DNA of 64,000 nucleotides from Cardiobacterium sp. Marseille-Q4385. Lineage in GTDB: Bacteria; Pseudomonadota; Gammaproteobacteria; Cardiobacteriales; Cardiobacteriaceae. The position numbers were made by a program, and so were the translations under genes. Positions 53,324 to 61,603 of the stretch are shown here, piece after piece. The stretch lies in the NCBI RefSeq assembly GCF_916618745.1, contig NZ_OU745373.1:1128001-1192000 (forward strand), given 5' to 3'. Position 1 is the stretch's first letter; the number at the start of each line of letters is the position of its first letter. The notes under the pieces were generated by a model. It saw only the letters and a program-made list of their open reading frames with translations, did no database searches and had not been told where the DNA came from.

Positions 53324-54544
53324 TTACGCGCGAGGCTGTCCAAGCGACGCATTTTCGCGGTAGGCGGCATACATCATGCACAGCGGCAGGGCGAAAAAGA
53401 GGAAGCCGCTGTTGTGGCTGTACAGCGCCGCTTGGGTCATGCTGAAACCGCTGTACAGGAGGATGTGCGCACTGCCGGCGAGGCGTAGCGCAGCAGCGTC
53501 CGTATCTGCCGGTTTACCGTGGCGGCGATAGTAGTAAAGCGGGACAAGGAAAAGGTAGAGAACGATGGCGAGGCCGACAGCGCCGCGTCGCGCGAAGGCA
53601 TCCAGGTATTCGTTGTGCATATGGCCGAACTGGCTGATGGTCGGCCAGCTGGCTTTGTCGGCCAGCATTTGTGCCGTGCCAGGCCCGAAGACGGGATGGC
53701 TGCTGCCTTCCAGCCAGGCAAAGTGCCACATTTCAAAGCGCGCCCCGATGGAGGTGTTGCTGTTACCTTGCTGGTAGAGTTCGATGTCGTGCCGCGCTTC
53801 CGCGAGGCGTTCGGCGATGAGGTCGCCTTTGCCCAGCCAGAAGGCACCGCCGAGGATGAGTAGGACAGTGGCGCTGATGGCGATACTGCGCGCGCGGAAG
53901 TGGCGGCGGCGCAGGGAGAGAATGGCGAGAATGGCGAGGGTCCAGGCCAATGCGGAGAGGCTGCCGCGCGTTTGTGAGAGGACGACGGTGTAAAGCCCGG
54001 CAAGGATGCCCGCCAGTGGCGGCAGGAGCGCCCAGCCGCGCGGTTGGCTGCGCAGGCTGCATGCACAAAGGAGGGCAAAGAGCATAGCAAGGTTGCCAAG
54101 CTGGATGGGGTGCAGGTAGCGCGCGGCGCGACCATCTGGCAGGCATTCAGGGGCGTAGAGGGTGTAGTAGAGGGCCGAGGCAAGGCCGAGCAGGGCGCCT
54201 GCGGCTGCCCCCCACCAGATGGCGCGCGGGTCAGGCGGGTAAGCGGCGAGGTAGGCGAGGATAAGCGGCACGGCGAGGTATTTGACGGGGATGTTGTAGT
54301 AGGTGCCGCTCAAGCCGGAATACCAGGCATCAATGATGGCGATGCTGCCCATCAGCAGGAATCCCAGCATGATGAGGTACAGGTCGCGCCCGCGCGGGCG
54401 CTTCTGCCACCACTTCGGCAGGGTGAGGAGGGCAGCAAGGAAGAGGATGCCCGCGCCGTAGTTGTAGCCACCCTTGACGGCGAGGCTGAGGGCAAAGGTG
54501 AGGAAAGTTGCCGCGTTATTGAAGCGGGTGAGGGTGGTGTTCAT
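53324..54544 (-). CDS. O-antigen ligase family protein (WaaL-like)
   Basis: A 406-residue inner-membrane protein with about 11-12 helices. The large periplasmic loop carries RFEMWHFAWLEGSSHPVFGPG and the conserved histidine block GHMHNEYLDAFARRG of the Wzy_C/O-antigen-ligase domain. It likely joins a polysaccharide to lipid A-core, though related proteins glycosylate pilin. It overlaps the double glycosyltransferase gene by 29 nt. Confidence 0.85.
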   Translation of the reverse strand: MNTTLTRFNNAATFLTFALSLAVKGGYNYGAGILFLAALLTLPKWWQKRPRGRDLYLIMLGFLLMGSIAIIDAWYSGLSGTYYNIPVKYLAVPLILAYLAAYPPDPRAIWWGAAAGALLGLASALYYTLYAPECLPDGRAARYLHPIQLGNLAMLFALLCACSLRSQPRGWALLPPLAGILAGLYTVVLSQTRGSLSALAWTLAILAILSLRRRHFRARSIAISATVLLILGGAFWLGKGDLIAERLAEARHDIELYQQGNSNTSIGARFEMWHFAWLEGSSHPVFGPGTAQMLADKASWPTISQFGHMHNEYLDAFARRGAVGLAIVLYLFLVPLYYYRRHGKPADTDAAALRLAGSAHILLYSGFSMTQAALYSHNSGFLFFALPLCMMYAAYRENASLGQPRA

Positions 54545-56129
54545 GGTGTCCCTTTTTTTGGTACGCGAGCATGAGGTATTTGTTGTAGTGGTAGCAGGCG
54601 GTGCTGGCGGCGAGGAGGAGGCCGTAACCGCCGCCGCAGAGTGCGCCGCGCATCAGATATTCACGCAGGAAGGCGACGAGGCTTTTCAGCGGCAGTGTCC
54701 ACAGGTTGGGGGCGCGGCGCGCACGGTGTTCTTCCGCCCATTCGCGGCTGTAGCGCAGGTTTTTTTCGAGGAAATGGGCGAGGTTGTCGTTGGTGTGGTG
54801 CAACAGGCTGCCGGGCAGGGTGATCACGCGAGCATCGCCGCTATCGAGCGATTCGTGCACTTCGTAGGGGCGGTATTGGTAGTGCGCGCGCGGGTAGAGA
54901 CGGGCGATGCGGTCGTGATACCAGCCATGTACGCGCGTACCGCAGAAAATGTTAGTGCGGCGCACGGCATAGACGGTGCCGGTCTGCGGCGGGAGGGTGA
55001 GGACTTGGGCGATGGCGGTGCGGAGGGCGGCATCGGGCTGTTCGTCGGCATCGAGCATGAGGATGTACTCGCCGCTAGCGAGAGCCTGCGCGCGCTGGCG
55101 CTGGATACCGAAGCCCTGCCAGTCGCGGTTTTCGTACCACTTGGCACCGAAGTGGGCGGCAATGCGTGCGGTGTCGTCCTGACTGCCGGAATCCAGGATG
55201 AGGACTTCGTCGGCGAGGCCTTGAATGGAGGCCAGACAGGCGGGCAGATGGCGGCTTTCGTTTTGGGTGATGAGGACGACGCTGAGAGGGTGCGGGTGCG
55301 GCGTCGCGGGCGGGGTGTTTTCCGGCAGGTTATGGATGTTAACGGTGTGCGGCTGGTAGTCGGCGCTGTAGCTCTGCGGGCGGCGATTATGGTCGCAAAG
55401 CAGGGCGTATTTGTTGTAGGTGTATTGCGCAAAGAGGCAGGCGTAGATCCAGCCGATGCGACCGCGCAGGAAGCGGCCATCAGCGAGGTATTGTTTGAGG
55501 AGCGCCCACAGGCCACGCACGACAGCTCCCAGCGCGCTGCTTTTTTTGCCGCGCGCGGCGGCATCTGCCGCCCAGGTTTCGGCGTAGGCGAGGCGTTTTT
55601 GCAGCCAGTGGTAGGGATCTGTCGCGGTGTGGTGGTGCAGGTAGCCGGGCAGGATGGCCGTGGTCGCGCCGGCGAGTTCGACGGATTCGTGTACGGGGTT
55701 GGCGTTGTAGTGGTAGTGGCGCGGGTAGAGGCGCCAGTGCGCTTTGTTGCGCCAGCGCGGGTGGTCGATGGGCTGGCCGAAGAGGTTATCGAGGCGGCGG
55801 ATGCCGTAGATGGTGCTGGCGGGCGCTTCTTTTTTGATGTCCGCCAGTGCGGCGAGCAGCGCGGCGTCGGGCGCTTCGTCCGCGTCCAGTGTCAGTATCC
55901 AGTCGCCTGTAGCCAGGGCTTGCGCGCGCTGACGCTGGATGCCGTAGCCCTGCCAGTCGTGGTTTTCGTGCCACTGCGCACCATATTGGGCGGCAACAGC
56001 GGCGCTGTCATCGCTGCTGCCCGAATCCAAAATAATGATTTCGTCGGCGACGGTGGCAACGAGCGGCAGGCAGCGGCGCAGGTTGTCCGCTTCGTTTTGG
56101 GTAATCATCACCACGCTGAGGCGGTACAT
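54516..56129 (-). CDS. Fused tandem GT2 glycosyltransferase (WaaE/KdtX-like, two copies)
   Basis: A 537-residue protein made of two similar halves of about 260 residues. Each has a GT2 start (LSVVMITQNEADNLRRC and LSVVLITQNESRHLPAC), ILDSGS-DD, HENHDWQGYGIQRQRAQAL or its near copy, and LDADE. Each half ends in CYHYNKYLML or YTYNKYALLC. Such domains usually occur alone as core beta-1,4-glucosyltransferases. A His- and Pro-rich linker joins them. It adds sugars to lipooligosaccharide, probably two residues. Confidence 0.85.
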   Translation of the reverse strand: MYRLSVVMITQNEADNLRRCLPLVATVADEIIILDSGSSDDSAAVAAQYGAQWHENHDWQGYGIQRQRAQALATGDWILTLDADEAPDAALLAALADIKKEAPASTIYGIRRLDNLFGQPIDHPRWRNKAHWRLYPRHYHYNANPVHESVELAGATTAILPGYLHHHTATDPYHWLQKRLAYAETWAADAAARGKKSSALGAVVRGLWALLKQYLADGRFLRGRIGWIYACLFAQYTYNKYALLCDHNRRPQSYSADYQPHTVNIHNLPENTPPATPHPHPLSVVLITQNESRHLPACLASIQGLADEVLILDSGSQDDTARIAAHFGAKWYENRDWQGFGIQRQRAQALASGEYILMLDADEQPDAALRTAIAQVLTLPPQTGTVYAVRRTNIFCGTRVHGWYHDRIARLYPRAHYQYRPYEVHESLDSGDARVITLPGSLLHHTNDNLAHFLEKNLRYSREWAEEHRARRAPNLWTLPLKSLVAFLREYLMRGALCGGGYGLLLAASTACYHYNKYLMLAYQKKGHHEHHPHPLQ

Positions 56130-56132
56130 GGC

Positions 56133-56867
56133 TTACCCCCAGTGCTCGGCCAGCCACGGCGCGGGGCGGATGTGGCGGTACCATTTGCCGCCGCCGCCCC
56201 GGATGGCACCGTCCGGATTGACTTCGCCGTGGAAGATGAGGATGTCGCAGTCGGGGCGGCGCGGGGTACAGAACAGCGATAGCGGCAGCGGGTAGAGGGC
56301 GTGGTATTTGTAGCTCTTGCACCAGTTGTCCGGCCAGTAGCGCAGGGCATCGCGTTCGCGCAGGTAGTGCGACAGCCACGCCTGTTCGTTGCGGAACTCG
56401 CGGCGGATGGTGGTGAAGTGGGCACGGAAGGTCGCCAGTAAATCAGGGTAGGCGTCAAGGGTGAAGCGATAGACGGAGCTGTTGCCGACTTTGCGCCATG
56501 GCCGCCGCCAGTCGCGGATGATGTAGGTGCGCGCGCTATCGTCCGCATGGTGAGTGAAGAAGTGGTCGATGTTGCGCAGGATGACGACGTCGAGGTCGAG
56601 GAAGAGCGCCGTGCCGCTCAGGCCGTACAGGCCGGGGGTGAAGGTGGTGAGTTTGCGCCAGCCGCGCTCAGGCAGGCCGTCAGGCAGGTCAAGTGAGGGA
56701 ATGGGGTGGCAGACGATAGCGGGGTCGATGCCGTGCGGGTCGTCGGTGAGACAGTGGGTGGTAAAGGGCAGGGTGAGGTGGCGCGAGACCATGCGGTGCA
56801 GGCGATTGACGTATTCGGCGGGGTATTTGTCGCCCCATTTCATGCAGAGGATATGGTGTGTATTCAT
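56133..56867 (-). CDS. Putative glycosyltransferase (LPS-related)
   Basis: A 244-residue cytosolic protein with a DxD-like motif in ALFLDLDVVILRNID and conserved CMKWGDKYPAEYVNRL and HGEVNPDGA. This pattern fits a small family of putative sugar transferases found with LPS genes. It is first in the leftward LPS operon and ends 3 nt before the double GT2 gene. The sugar is unknown. Confidence 0.75.
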   Translation of the reverse strand: MNTHHILCMKWGDKYPAEYVNRLHRMVSRHLTLPFTTHCLTDDPHGIDPAIVCHPIPSLDLPDGLPERGWRKLTTFTPGLYGLSGTALFLDLDVVILRNIDHFFTHHADDSARTYIIRDWRRPWRKVGNSSVYRFTLDAYPDLLATFRAHFTTIRREFRNEQAWLSHYLRERDALRYWPDNWCKSYKYHALYPLPLSLFCTPRRPDCDILIFHGEVNPDGAIRGGGGKWYRHIRPAPWLAEHWG

Positions 56868-57169
56868 GTTGTTTCTTGTGTTTTTTGGTGAATATGTGCA
56901 GCCAGTATAGCGGAAAGGTTATGCTGCTCCTGTTGCATTTCGGATAGCTATCCCTATCCCTGCGCAGGCGACAAAACTTCGCCAAGCGACGTAAATCCTG
57001 GACCCGCCAAGCGGTGCGGTTGCTGGCTTTGCCAAGCGGTGTCGTTATAGCAAACCCGGTCAGACGCGCGAACACACTCAGATTATTTTCCGGGATCGGT
57101 ATCGCTCCTCTGAAACGACGATGTTTCAGGCGGGTGGTAAAAATCCCCGCAAGCGGGGATTTCGGGGTT
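56868..57169. other. Gap upstream of the LPS operon with repeat copies
   Basis: Copies of CCGCCAAGCGG-type motifs lie at 56976, 56990 and 57022 (the 25-bp repeat core in reverse, with CCTGGACCC between). At 57065-57102 lies the element shared with 9334-9372. CTGAAAC-gacgat-GTTTCAG at 57110-57129 is a hairpin. Confidence 0.55.
57139..57162 (-). terminator. Intrinsic terminator after lolD
   Basis: AATCCCCGC and GCGGGGATT pair; read on the minus strand a TTTTT run follows. It lies about 8 nt past the lolD stop. Confidence 0.85.
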
Positions 57170-57871
57170 TCAGGCGGCGGCAGGTGGTGGGGGCGTATCA
57201 CTGAGTTTGCCGCCGACGAGGTAAAGACAACGATCCATTTGCTGTGCCAGATTCATATCGTGAGTGACGATGATCATTGCGCCATGCTGTTCGCCGATGA
57301 GTTTTTTCATTAGGGCGAAAGCGTGGGCGGCGTTGTCCTGGTCAAGGTTGCCGGTCGGTTCGTCCGCAAGCAAACAATCGGGGCGGTTGACCAGCGCGCG
57401 CGCAATCGCTGCCCGCTGCCGCTCGCCACCGGAGAGTTCACCGGGACGGTGTTTCAGGCGTTCGCCAAGGCCGACTGCTGCCAGCAGTTCGCCTGCCTGC
57501 TGGTAGGCTTTGGTGGGTTTGTCGCCGCGAATGAGCAGCGGCATGGCGACGTTTTCTACCGCGCTGAATTCAGGCAGCAGGTGGTGGAATTGGTAAACAA
57601 AACCCATGTGGCGATTGCGCAGGCGGGTACGGCGGCTGTCGCTGGCACGGTTGAGGTTTTCGCCGCAGAGGGTGATGTCGCCCTGCTGCGGAGTGTCAAG
57701 CCCGGCAAGGATGTGCAGCAGGGTGCTTTTGCCGGTACCGGAGGCGCCGACGACAGCGACGGTTTCGCCCCGCGCAAGGGCAAGGTCGGTACCGCTGAGG
57801 ATGGTGAGGTTTTCGCCTTTGCTTTGGTAGGCGAAGTGCAGGTTGCTGGCGGTGAGGACGTATTCGCTCAT
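57170..57871 (-). CDS. lolD: Lipoprotein-releasing system ATPase LolD
   Basis: LolD powers release of lipoproteins from the inner membrane. The 233-residue ABC ATPase has Walker A GASGTGKST, signature LSGGERQRAAIARAL, Walker B LLADEPTGNLD and the H-loop VTHDM. GFVYQFHHLLPEFSA is a LolD mark. It follows the permease gene by 3 nt. No second permease gene is present downstream. Confidence 0.93.
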   Translation of the reverse strand: MSEYVLTASNLHFAYQSKGENLTILSGTDLALARGETVAVVGASGTGKSTLLHILAGLDTPQQGDITLCGENLNRASDSRRTRLRNRHMGFVYQFHHLLPEFSAVENVAMPLLIRGDKPTKAYQQAGELLAAVGLGERLKHRPGELSGGERQRAAIARALVNRPDCLLADEPTGNLDQDNAAHAFALMKKLIGEQHGAMIIVTHDMNLAQQMDRCLYLVGGKLSDTPPPPAAA

Positions 57872-57874
57872 GGT

Positions 57875-59122
57875 TTACTCGTGGGATAGGGCGCGGGCGG
57901 GTTCGGTGCGGGCGGCCATCATCGCCGGGATGACGGAGAAGAGCAGGGTCAGCACGAGGGTGACGATGCTGATGCCGCTGATCACAGCCGGATCGATTTT
58001 TGCGGGCAGTTCGTTGATGAAGTACATCTGCGCGGGCAGGGCGTAGCCGGTGTGTTTTTCCAGGAACGCCATGATGGCGGGCACGTTGATGGCGATGAGG
58101 ATGCCGAGGCTGACACCGAGCACGGTGCCGAGTGCGCCGAAGGTAAGTCCTTGGGTGAGGAAGATGCGGCCGATTTGCCGCCGCGTCATGCCCATGGTGC
58201 GCAGAATGGCGATGTCGCGCCGTTTTTCGGTAACAACCATGTACATGGAAGAGAGCAGGCCGAAGGCGGCGACCATGACGATAAGGCAGAGGATGATGAA
58301 CATGGCGTGTTTTTCGGTCTGCACGGCGCTGAAATAGGAGGCGTTGTCGAGGCTCCAGTCGCTGGCATAGACGCCGGGCGGCAGCTCTGGATTGAGGGCG
58401 TCGCGCACCAGGGGCGCCTGCATCGGGTCATGCAGCATGATGTGATAGCCGGTGACGCCATCGGGCAGTTGCAGCAGTTTGGCAGCATCCTTGAGGTTGA
58501 CGAGCGCCACGCCGTTATCGAAGGCATAGTGGCCACTGCTGAAGGTGCCAATCAGGGTGAAGCGCTTGATGCGCGGCAGGAGACCGGCGGCGCTCGCGGT
58601 CACTTGCGGCACGATGATGGTGACTTTGTCGCCGGGTTTGGCGTTGATCTGTTTGGCCAACACTTCGCCCAGGATGAGGTTGTAATCGCCCGCTTGCAGT
58701 TGTGCGGCCATATCCGGGTCGAGGTTGGCAAAGGTTTTCGAGACTTTGCCCTCTTCGTTCGGGTCCACGCCTTGCAGAACGACGCCCTGGAAGCGTTCGC
58801 TGTCGCCAATCAGGCCCTGCCCCTGCACATAGGGAGCATAAGCGATAAGTTCGGGGCGGTTCGCAAGGTATTGCGCCGGATCGAATTCGGGCGGAATGAC
58901 ACCCGTGCCGTCATTGCTGCGCAGCATGGCGTGTGAGGTCATGGAGAGCATTTTGTCGCGCACCTGGGTGACGACGCCGTTCATGACGGAGAGGACGACG
59001 ATCAGCGCAGCGATGCCGATGGTGATGCCGATGACGGCAAGGATGGCGTTCAGACCGATGAAGCGCGCACCGCTGCGCGCATAGCTGTAGCGCAGGCCGA
59101 TTTTGAAGGGCAGGAGTTGCAT
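57875..59122 (-). CDS. LolC/E-family lipoprotein-releasing permease
   Basis: A 415-residue MacB/LolCE-type permease: one helix near the start (FIGLNAILAVIGITIGIAALIVVLSVMNGV), a large periplasmic domain (about 60-270), and three C-terminal helices beginning CLIVMVAAFGLLSSMYMVVTEKRRDIAILRTMG. With lolD it transfers outer-membrane lipoproteins to LolA. Because no lolE accompanies it, it may act as a homodimeric LolF. Confidence 0.9.
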   Translation of the reverse strand: MQLLPFKIGLRYSYARSGARFIGLNAILAVIGITIGIAALIVVLSVMNGVVTQVRDKMLSMTSHAMLRSNDGTGVIPPEFDPAQYLANRPELIAYAPYVQGQGLIGDSERFQGVVLQGVDPNEEGKVSKTFANLDPDMAAQLQAGDYNLILGEVLAKQINAKPGDKVTIIVPQVTASAAGLLPRIKRFTLIGTFSSGHYAFDNGVALVNLKDAAKLLQLPDGVTGYHIMLHDPMQAPLVRDALNPELPPGVYASDWSLDNASYFSAVQTEKHAMFIILCLIVMVAAFGLLSSMYMVVTEKRRDIAILRTMGMTRRQIGRIFLTQGLTFGALGTVLGVSLGILIAINVPAIMAFLEKHTGYALPAQMYFINELPAKIDPAVISGISIVTLVLTLLFSVIPAMMAARTEPARALSHE

Positions 59123-59141
59123 GGTGTTGTCCGCTTGCCGC

Positions 59142-59399
59142 TTAGCCGGCGAGAAGGGCGTCGAGTTTGCCCGCGTTTTCGAGGGCGTAGAGATCGTCGC
59201 AGCCGCCGACGTGGGTCGTGCCGATGAAGATTTGCGGCACCGTCTGGCGCCCGTTCGCGCGCTTAATCATTTCGTCGCGGCGCTCAGGCTCGCGGCTGAT
59301 ATCGATACCTTCGTACTGCACGCCTTTGGCAGTGAGCAGGCTGTGCGCGCGCTGGCAGTAGGGGCAGGTCGGTTTGAAATACATGGTGACGGGTTGCAT
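59142..59399 (-). CDS. grxC: Glutaredoxin 3
   Basis: An 85-residue GrxC-type glutaredoxin with the CPYC active site (Cys12, Cys15), TVPQIFI with its cis-proline, and GGCDDLYALE. It reduces disulfides with glutathione. The order rhodanese-grxC resembles yibN-grxC in E. coli. It also fits a cell that makes glutathionylspermidine. Confidence 0.95.
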   Translation of the reverse strand: MQPVTMYFKPTCPYCQRAHSLLTAKGVQYEGIDISREPERRDEMIKRANGRQTVPQIFIGTTHVGGCDDLYALENAGKLDALLAG

Positions 59400-59467
59400 G
59401 GGAGGCCTCGTGTGTGAACTTGAAAAGGAAAAGCGTGTGGTTGTTCCGCTTAGCAGCGATACCAGTT

Positions 59468-59887
59468 TTATTTGCTAACGACGGGGAGGTTTTCCGCCAG
59501 CCAGCCGTTAATGCCGCCTTCGAGGACAAAGACCGCTTCAAAACCACCCGCGCGCAAGATTTTTGCCGCTGCGTTGACGGAGAAACCATCTGTGTCATAG
59601 ACAATCAGCGGACGATTTTTTGCGCCCCGGATTTTATCGAGTTGCGTGGCAAGGTCGGCAAGCGGGAAGTTCTTGGCGCCGGCGATGTGTGCCTGGTGGA
59701 AATCGGGGGTGGGACGGATGTCAATGAAAGTGCCGTTATCGTTGGCGAGGATGGCCGCGCGCGAATTGCCGACTTTTTGCCCGGCTGCACCGCGATCACG
59801 CATTTCAAAGAAGATGATGCCCGCGATACAGGCGAAGAAGAGGAGGAAGAGGAAGAGGTTGTCTGCGAAGAATTGTCCGAAGGTCAT
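59468..59887 (-). CDS. Rhodanese-like membrane protein lacking the catalytic cysteine
   Basis: A 139-residue protein with one N-terminal helix (FFADNLFLFLLFFACIAGIIFF) and a rhodanese domain (IDIRPTPDFHQAHIAGAKNFPL, GGFEAVFVLEGGINGW). Where active rhodaneses carry Cys after the IVV strand this one reads IVYDTDGFS, so sulfur transfer is unlikely. It resembles YibN and lies upstream of grxC. It may bind a partner at the membrane. Confidence 0.85.
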   Translation of the reverse strand: MTFGQFFADNLFLFLLFFACIAGIIFFEMRDRGAAGQKVGNSRAAILANDNGTFIDIRPTPDFHQAHIAGAKNFPLADLATQLDKIRGAKNRPLIVYDTDGFSVNAAAKILRAGGFEAVFVLEGGINGWLAENLPVVSK

Positions 59888-60190
59888 GATGGGGTCCGTA
59901 GGGTTGGAAAAGGGCGGAATTATAGTCGCTTACCCGCGCTTTCCCTAGTTCAGGACGTTTCTATCGTCGAATGGATGAAAAAGCATCACCAAGGCACGCC
60001 GCCGCAGATAGTACGGCGCGGGGTTATCTTAAAAATCGTGCAGTAATTTTTATGGGCCCCGGTCAGGCGACACAATGCCGTTACGATTTAGATGTTTAAC
60101 TATATATGCGGGAGAGCGGCAACGCTGCCTTGTCAGCAAAACGCCCACCGGACGGTGGGCGTGATATCCGGCTGGTGGCAGCAACGGTTT
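59888..60190. other. Gap between accA and the rhodanese gene
   Basis: No gene is evident in these 303 bp. The left part must hold the rhodanese-grxC promoter; the right part holds the accA terminator. AGTTCAGGACGTTTC at 59948 faintly recalls the GAGAC hairpin repeats but is too weak to call. Confidence 0.5.
60138..60161 (-). terminator. Intrinsic terminator after accA
   Basis: CGCCCACC and GGTGGGCG form a perfect 8-bp stem around GGAC; on the minus strand TTTT follows. It lies 30 nt past the accA stop. Confidence 0.8.
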
Positions 60191-61150
60191 TCAGGCGGTG
60201 GTGAATTGGCCATAGTGACGGATTTTATCCATCCGCTGTGCGAGGCGTTCTTCTCCGCTCAGAGCTTCAAGGCGGGTGAGTTCGTCAATGAGGGTGGTGC
60301 GCAGGTTTTCCGCCATGGCAGCTTTGTTACGGTGCGCGCCGCCAAGTGGTTCGGCGATGATGCCGTCAATGAGGCCGAGTTTTTCCAGTTTACCCGAGGT
60401 CACTTGCATGATTTCCGCCGCTTCGCTCGCTTTTTCTGCACTGTGCCAGAGGATGGAGGCACAGCCTTCCGGCGAGATGACGGAATACATGCCGTATTGC
60501 AGCATCAGCACACGGTCGGCAACGCCGATGGCCAGTGCCCCGCCGCTACCGCCTTCGCCAATGATGACAGCGATGGTCGGGATGTTCAGTTTGGCCATTT
60601 CGTAGAGGTTGCGCGCGATGGCTTCTGATTGTCCGCGTTCTTCGGCGCCAATGCCGGGATAGGCTCCGGGTGTGTCGATAAAGGTGATGAGCGGGATGCT
60701 AAAGCGTTCGGCCATTTTCATCAGGCGCAGGGCTTTGCGGTAGCCTTCGGGGCGCGGCATGCCGAAGTTGCGTTTGACTTTTTCTTTGGTATCGCGCCCT
60801 TTTTCGTGGCCGATGATCATCACCGCGCGCCCATCGAGTCGCGCCAAGCCACCGACGATCGCCGCGTCGTCGGCGTAGTGGCGGTCGCCGTGCAGTTCGC
60901 GGAAGTCGGTGAAGGCGGCGTTGATGTAGTCGAGGGTGTAGGGGCGCTGCGGGTGGCGCGCCAGTTGCGCAATTTGCCAGTCGTTGAGGCCGGCGAAGAT
61001 GCTTTCTGTGAGGGTGCGGGTTTTGCTTTGCAGGCGCTCGACTTCGTCGCTGAGGTCAACTTCGGTCTGGCTGCTGAACTGGCGCAGTTCGGCCAGTTTG
61101 TGTTCGAGTTCGGCGATGGGTTGTTCAAATTCGAGGTAGTCGGGGTTCAT
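60191..61150 (-). CDS. accA: Acetyl-CoA carboxylase carboxyltransferase alpha subunit
   Basis: AccA with AccD transfers the carboxyl group from biotin to acetyl-CoA, giving malonyl-CoA for FabD. The 319-residue protein starts DYLEFEQPIAELEHKL and has YGMPRPEGYRK-type NFGMPRPEGYRKALRLM, FIDTPGAYPGIGAEERGQSEAIA and GEGGSGGALAIGVAD. Length is normal. It follows the CheW-like gene by 3 nt, an unusual operon partner. Confidence 0.95.
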   Translation of the reverse strand: MNPDYLEFEQPIAELEHKLAELRQFSSQTEVDLSDEVERLQSKTRTLTESIFAGLNDWQIAQLARHPQRPYTLDYINAAFTDFRELHGDRHYADDAAIVGGLARLDGRAVMIIGHEKGRDTKEKVKRNFGMPRPEGYRKALRLMKMAERFSIPLITFIDTPGAYPGIGAEERGQSEAIARNLYEMAKLNIPTIAVIIGEGGSGGALAIGVADRVLMLQYGMYSVISPEGCASILWHSAEKASEAAEIMQVTSGKLEKLGLIDGIIAEPLGGAHRNKAAMAENLRTTLIDELTRLEALSGEERLAQRMDKIRHYGQFTTA

Positions 61151-61153
61151 GCG

Positions 61154-61603
61154 TCAGCTCATGGTCAGTTCGGCTTCCAGTGCCGGCAGGTTGGGAAGGA
61201 TGATGTGTTTGTCGCTATCGTAGCCGCTGAATGAGACGTAGCGGGAGATGTAGCGGTGGCTGCCTTTGCCAAGCGAGGTGAGGTCGTTTGCCCCGATGTT
61301 GGCTATCTGTGGCTGGCCGTGCGCAAGGATAGCATATTGCATGAACGGCGATTGGCTGGTGACGGCCGAGACGAGGACAACGCGGAAGCTGTTGCGGTCT
61401 TCTTCTTTGCTTTCCGCCTCGGTGGTGAACAGGTCAAGCAGCGGCAGTTTGTCGGTACCAATAAGCAGGCCGCCGATGACAAATTCGCTCGCCTGGTCGA
61501 TGAGCAGCGGCGGCGCGTAGGGGTAGATGTGAGCGACGATGGCCGACGGCAGGATGAGGGTTTCATGCGCCGTCGGCACGAGGGTGATGCTGAGCTGTTC
61601 CAT
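61154..61603 (-). CDS. CheW-like protein, ChpC type
   Basis: A 149-residue CheW-domain protein (LILPSAIVAHIYPYAPP, then VIGGLLIGTDKLPLLDLF). In Pseudomonas ChpC follows ChpA in the type IV pilus chemosensory cluster, and here it overlaps the ChpA-like gene by one base. It probably couples a receptor to that kinase. It lacks an N-terminal signal and is cytosolic. Confidence 0.75.
   Translation of the reverse strand: MEQLSITLVPTAHETLILPSAIVAHIYPYAPPLLIDQASEFVIGGLLIGTDKLPLLDLFTTEAESKEEDRNSFRVVLVSAVTSQSPFMQYAILAHGQPQIANIGANDLTSLGKGSHRYISRYVSFSGYDSDKHIILPNLPALEAELTMS

Noticed and set aside
54474..56282. 602-codon plus-strand frame
   Set aside because: Antisense shadow of the double GT2 gene; Val- and Gly-rich with no domain pattern.
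59948..59970. Another GAGAC-type hairpin repeat
   Set aside because: Only a short stretch resembles the repeats at 23844 and 47140, and the hairpin does not form.
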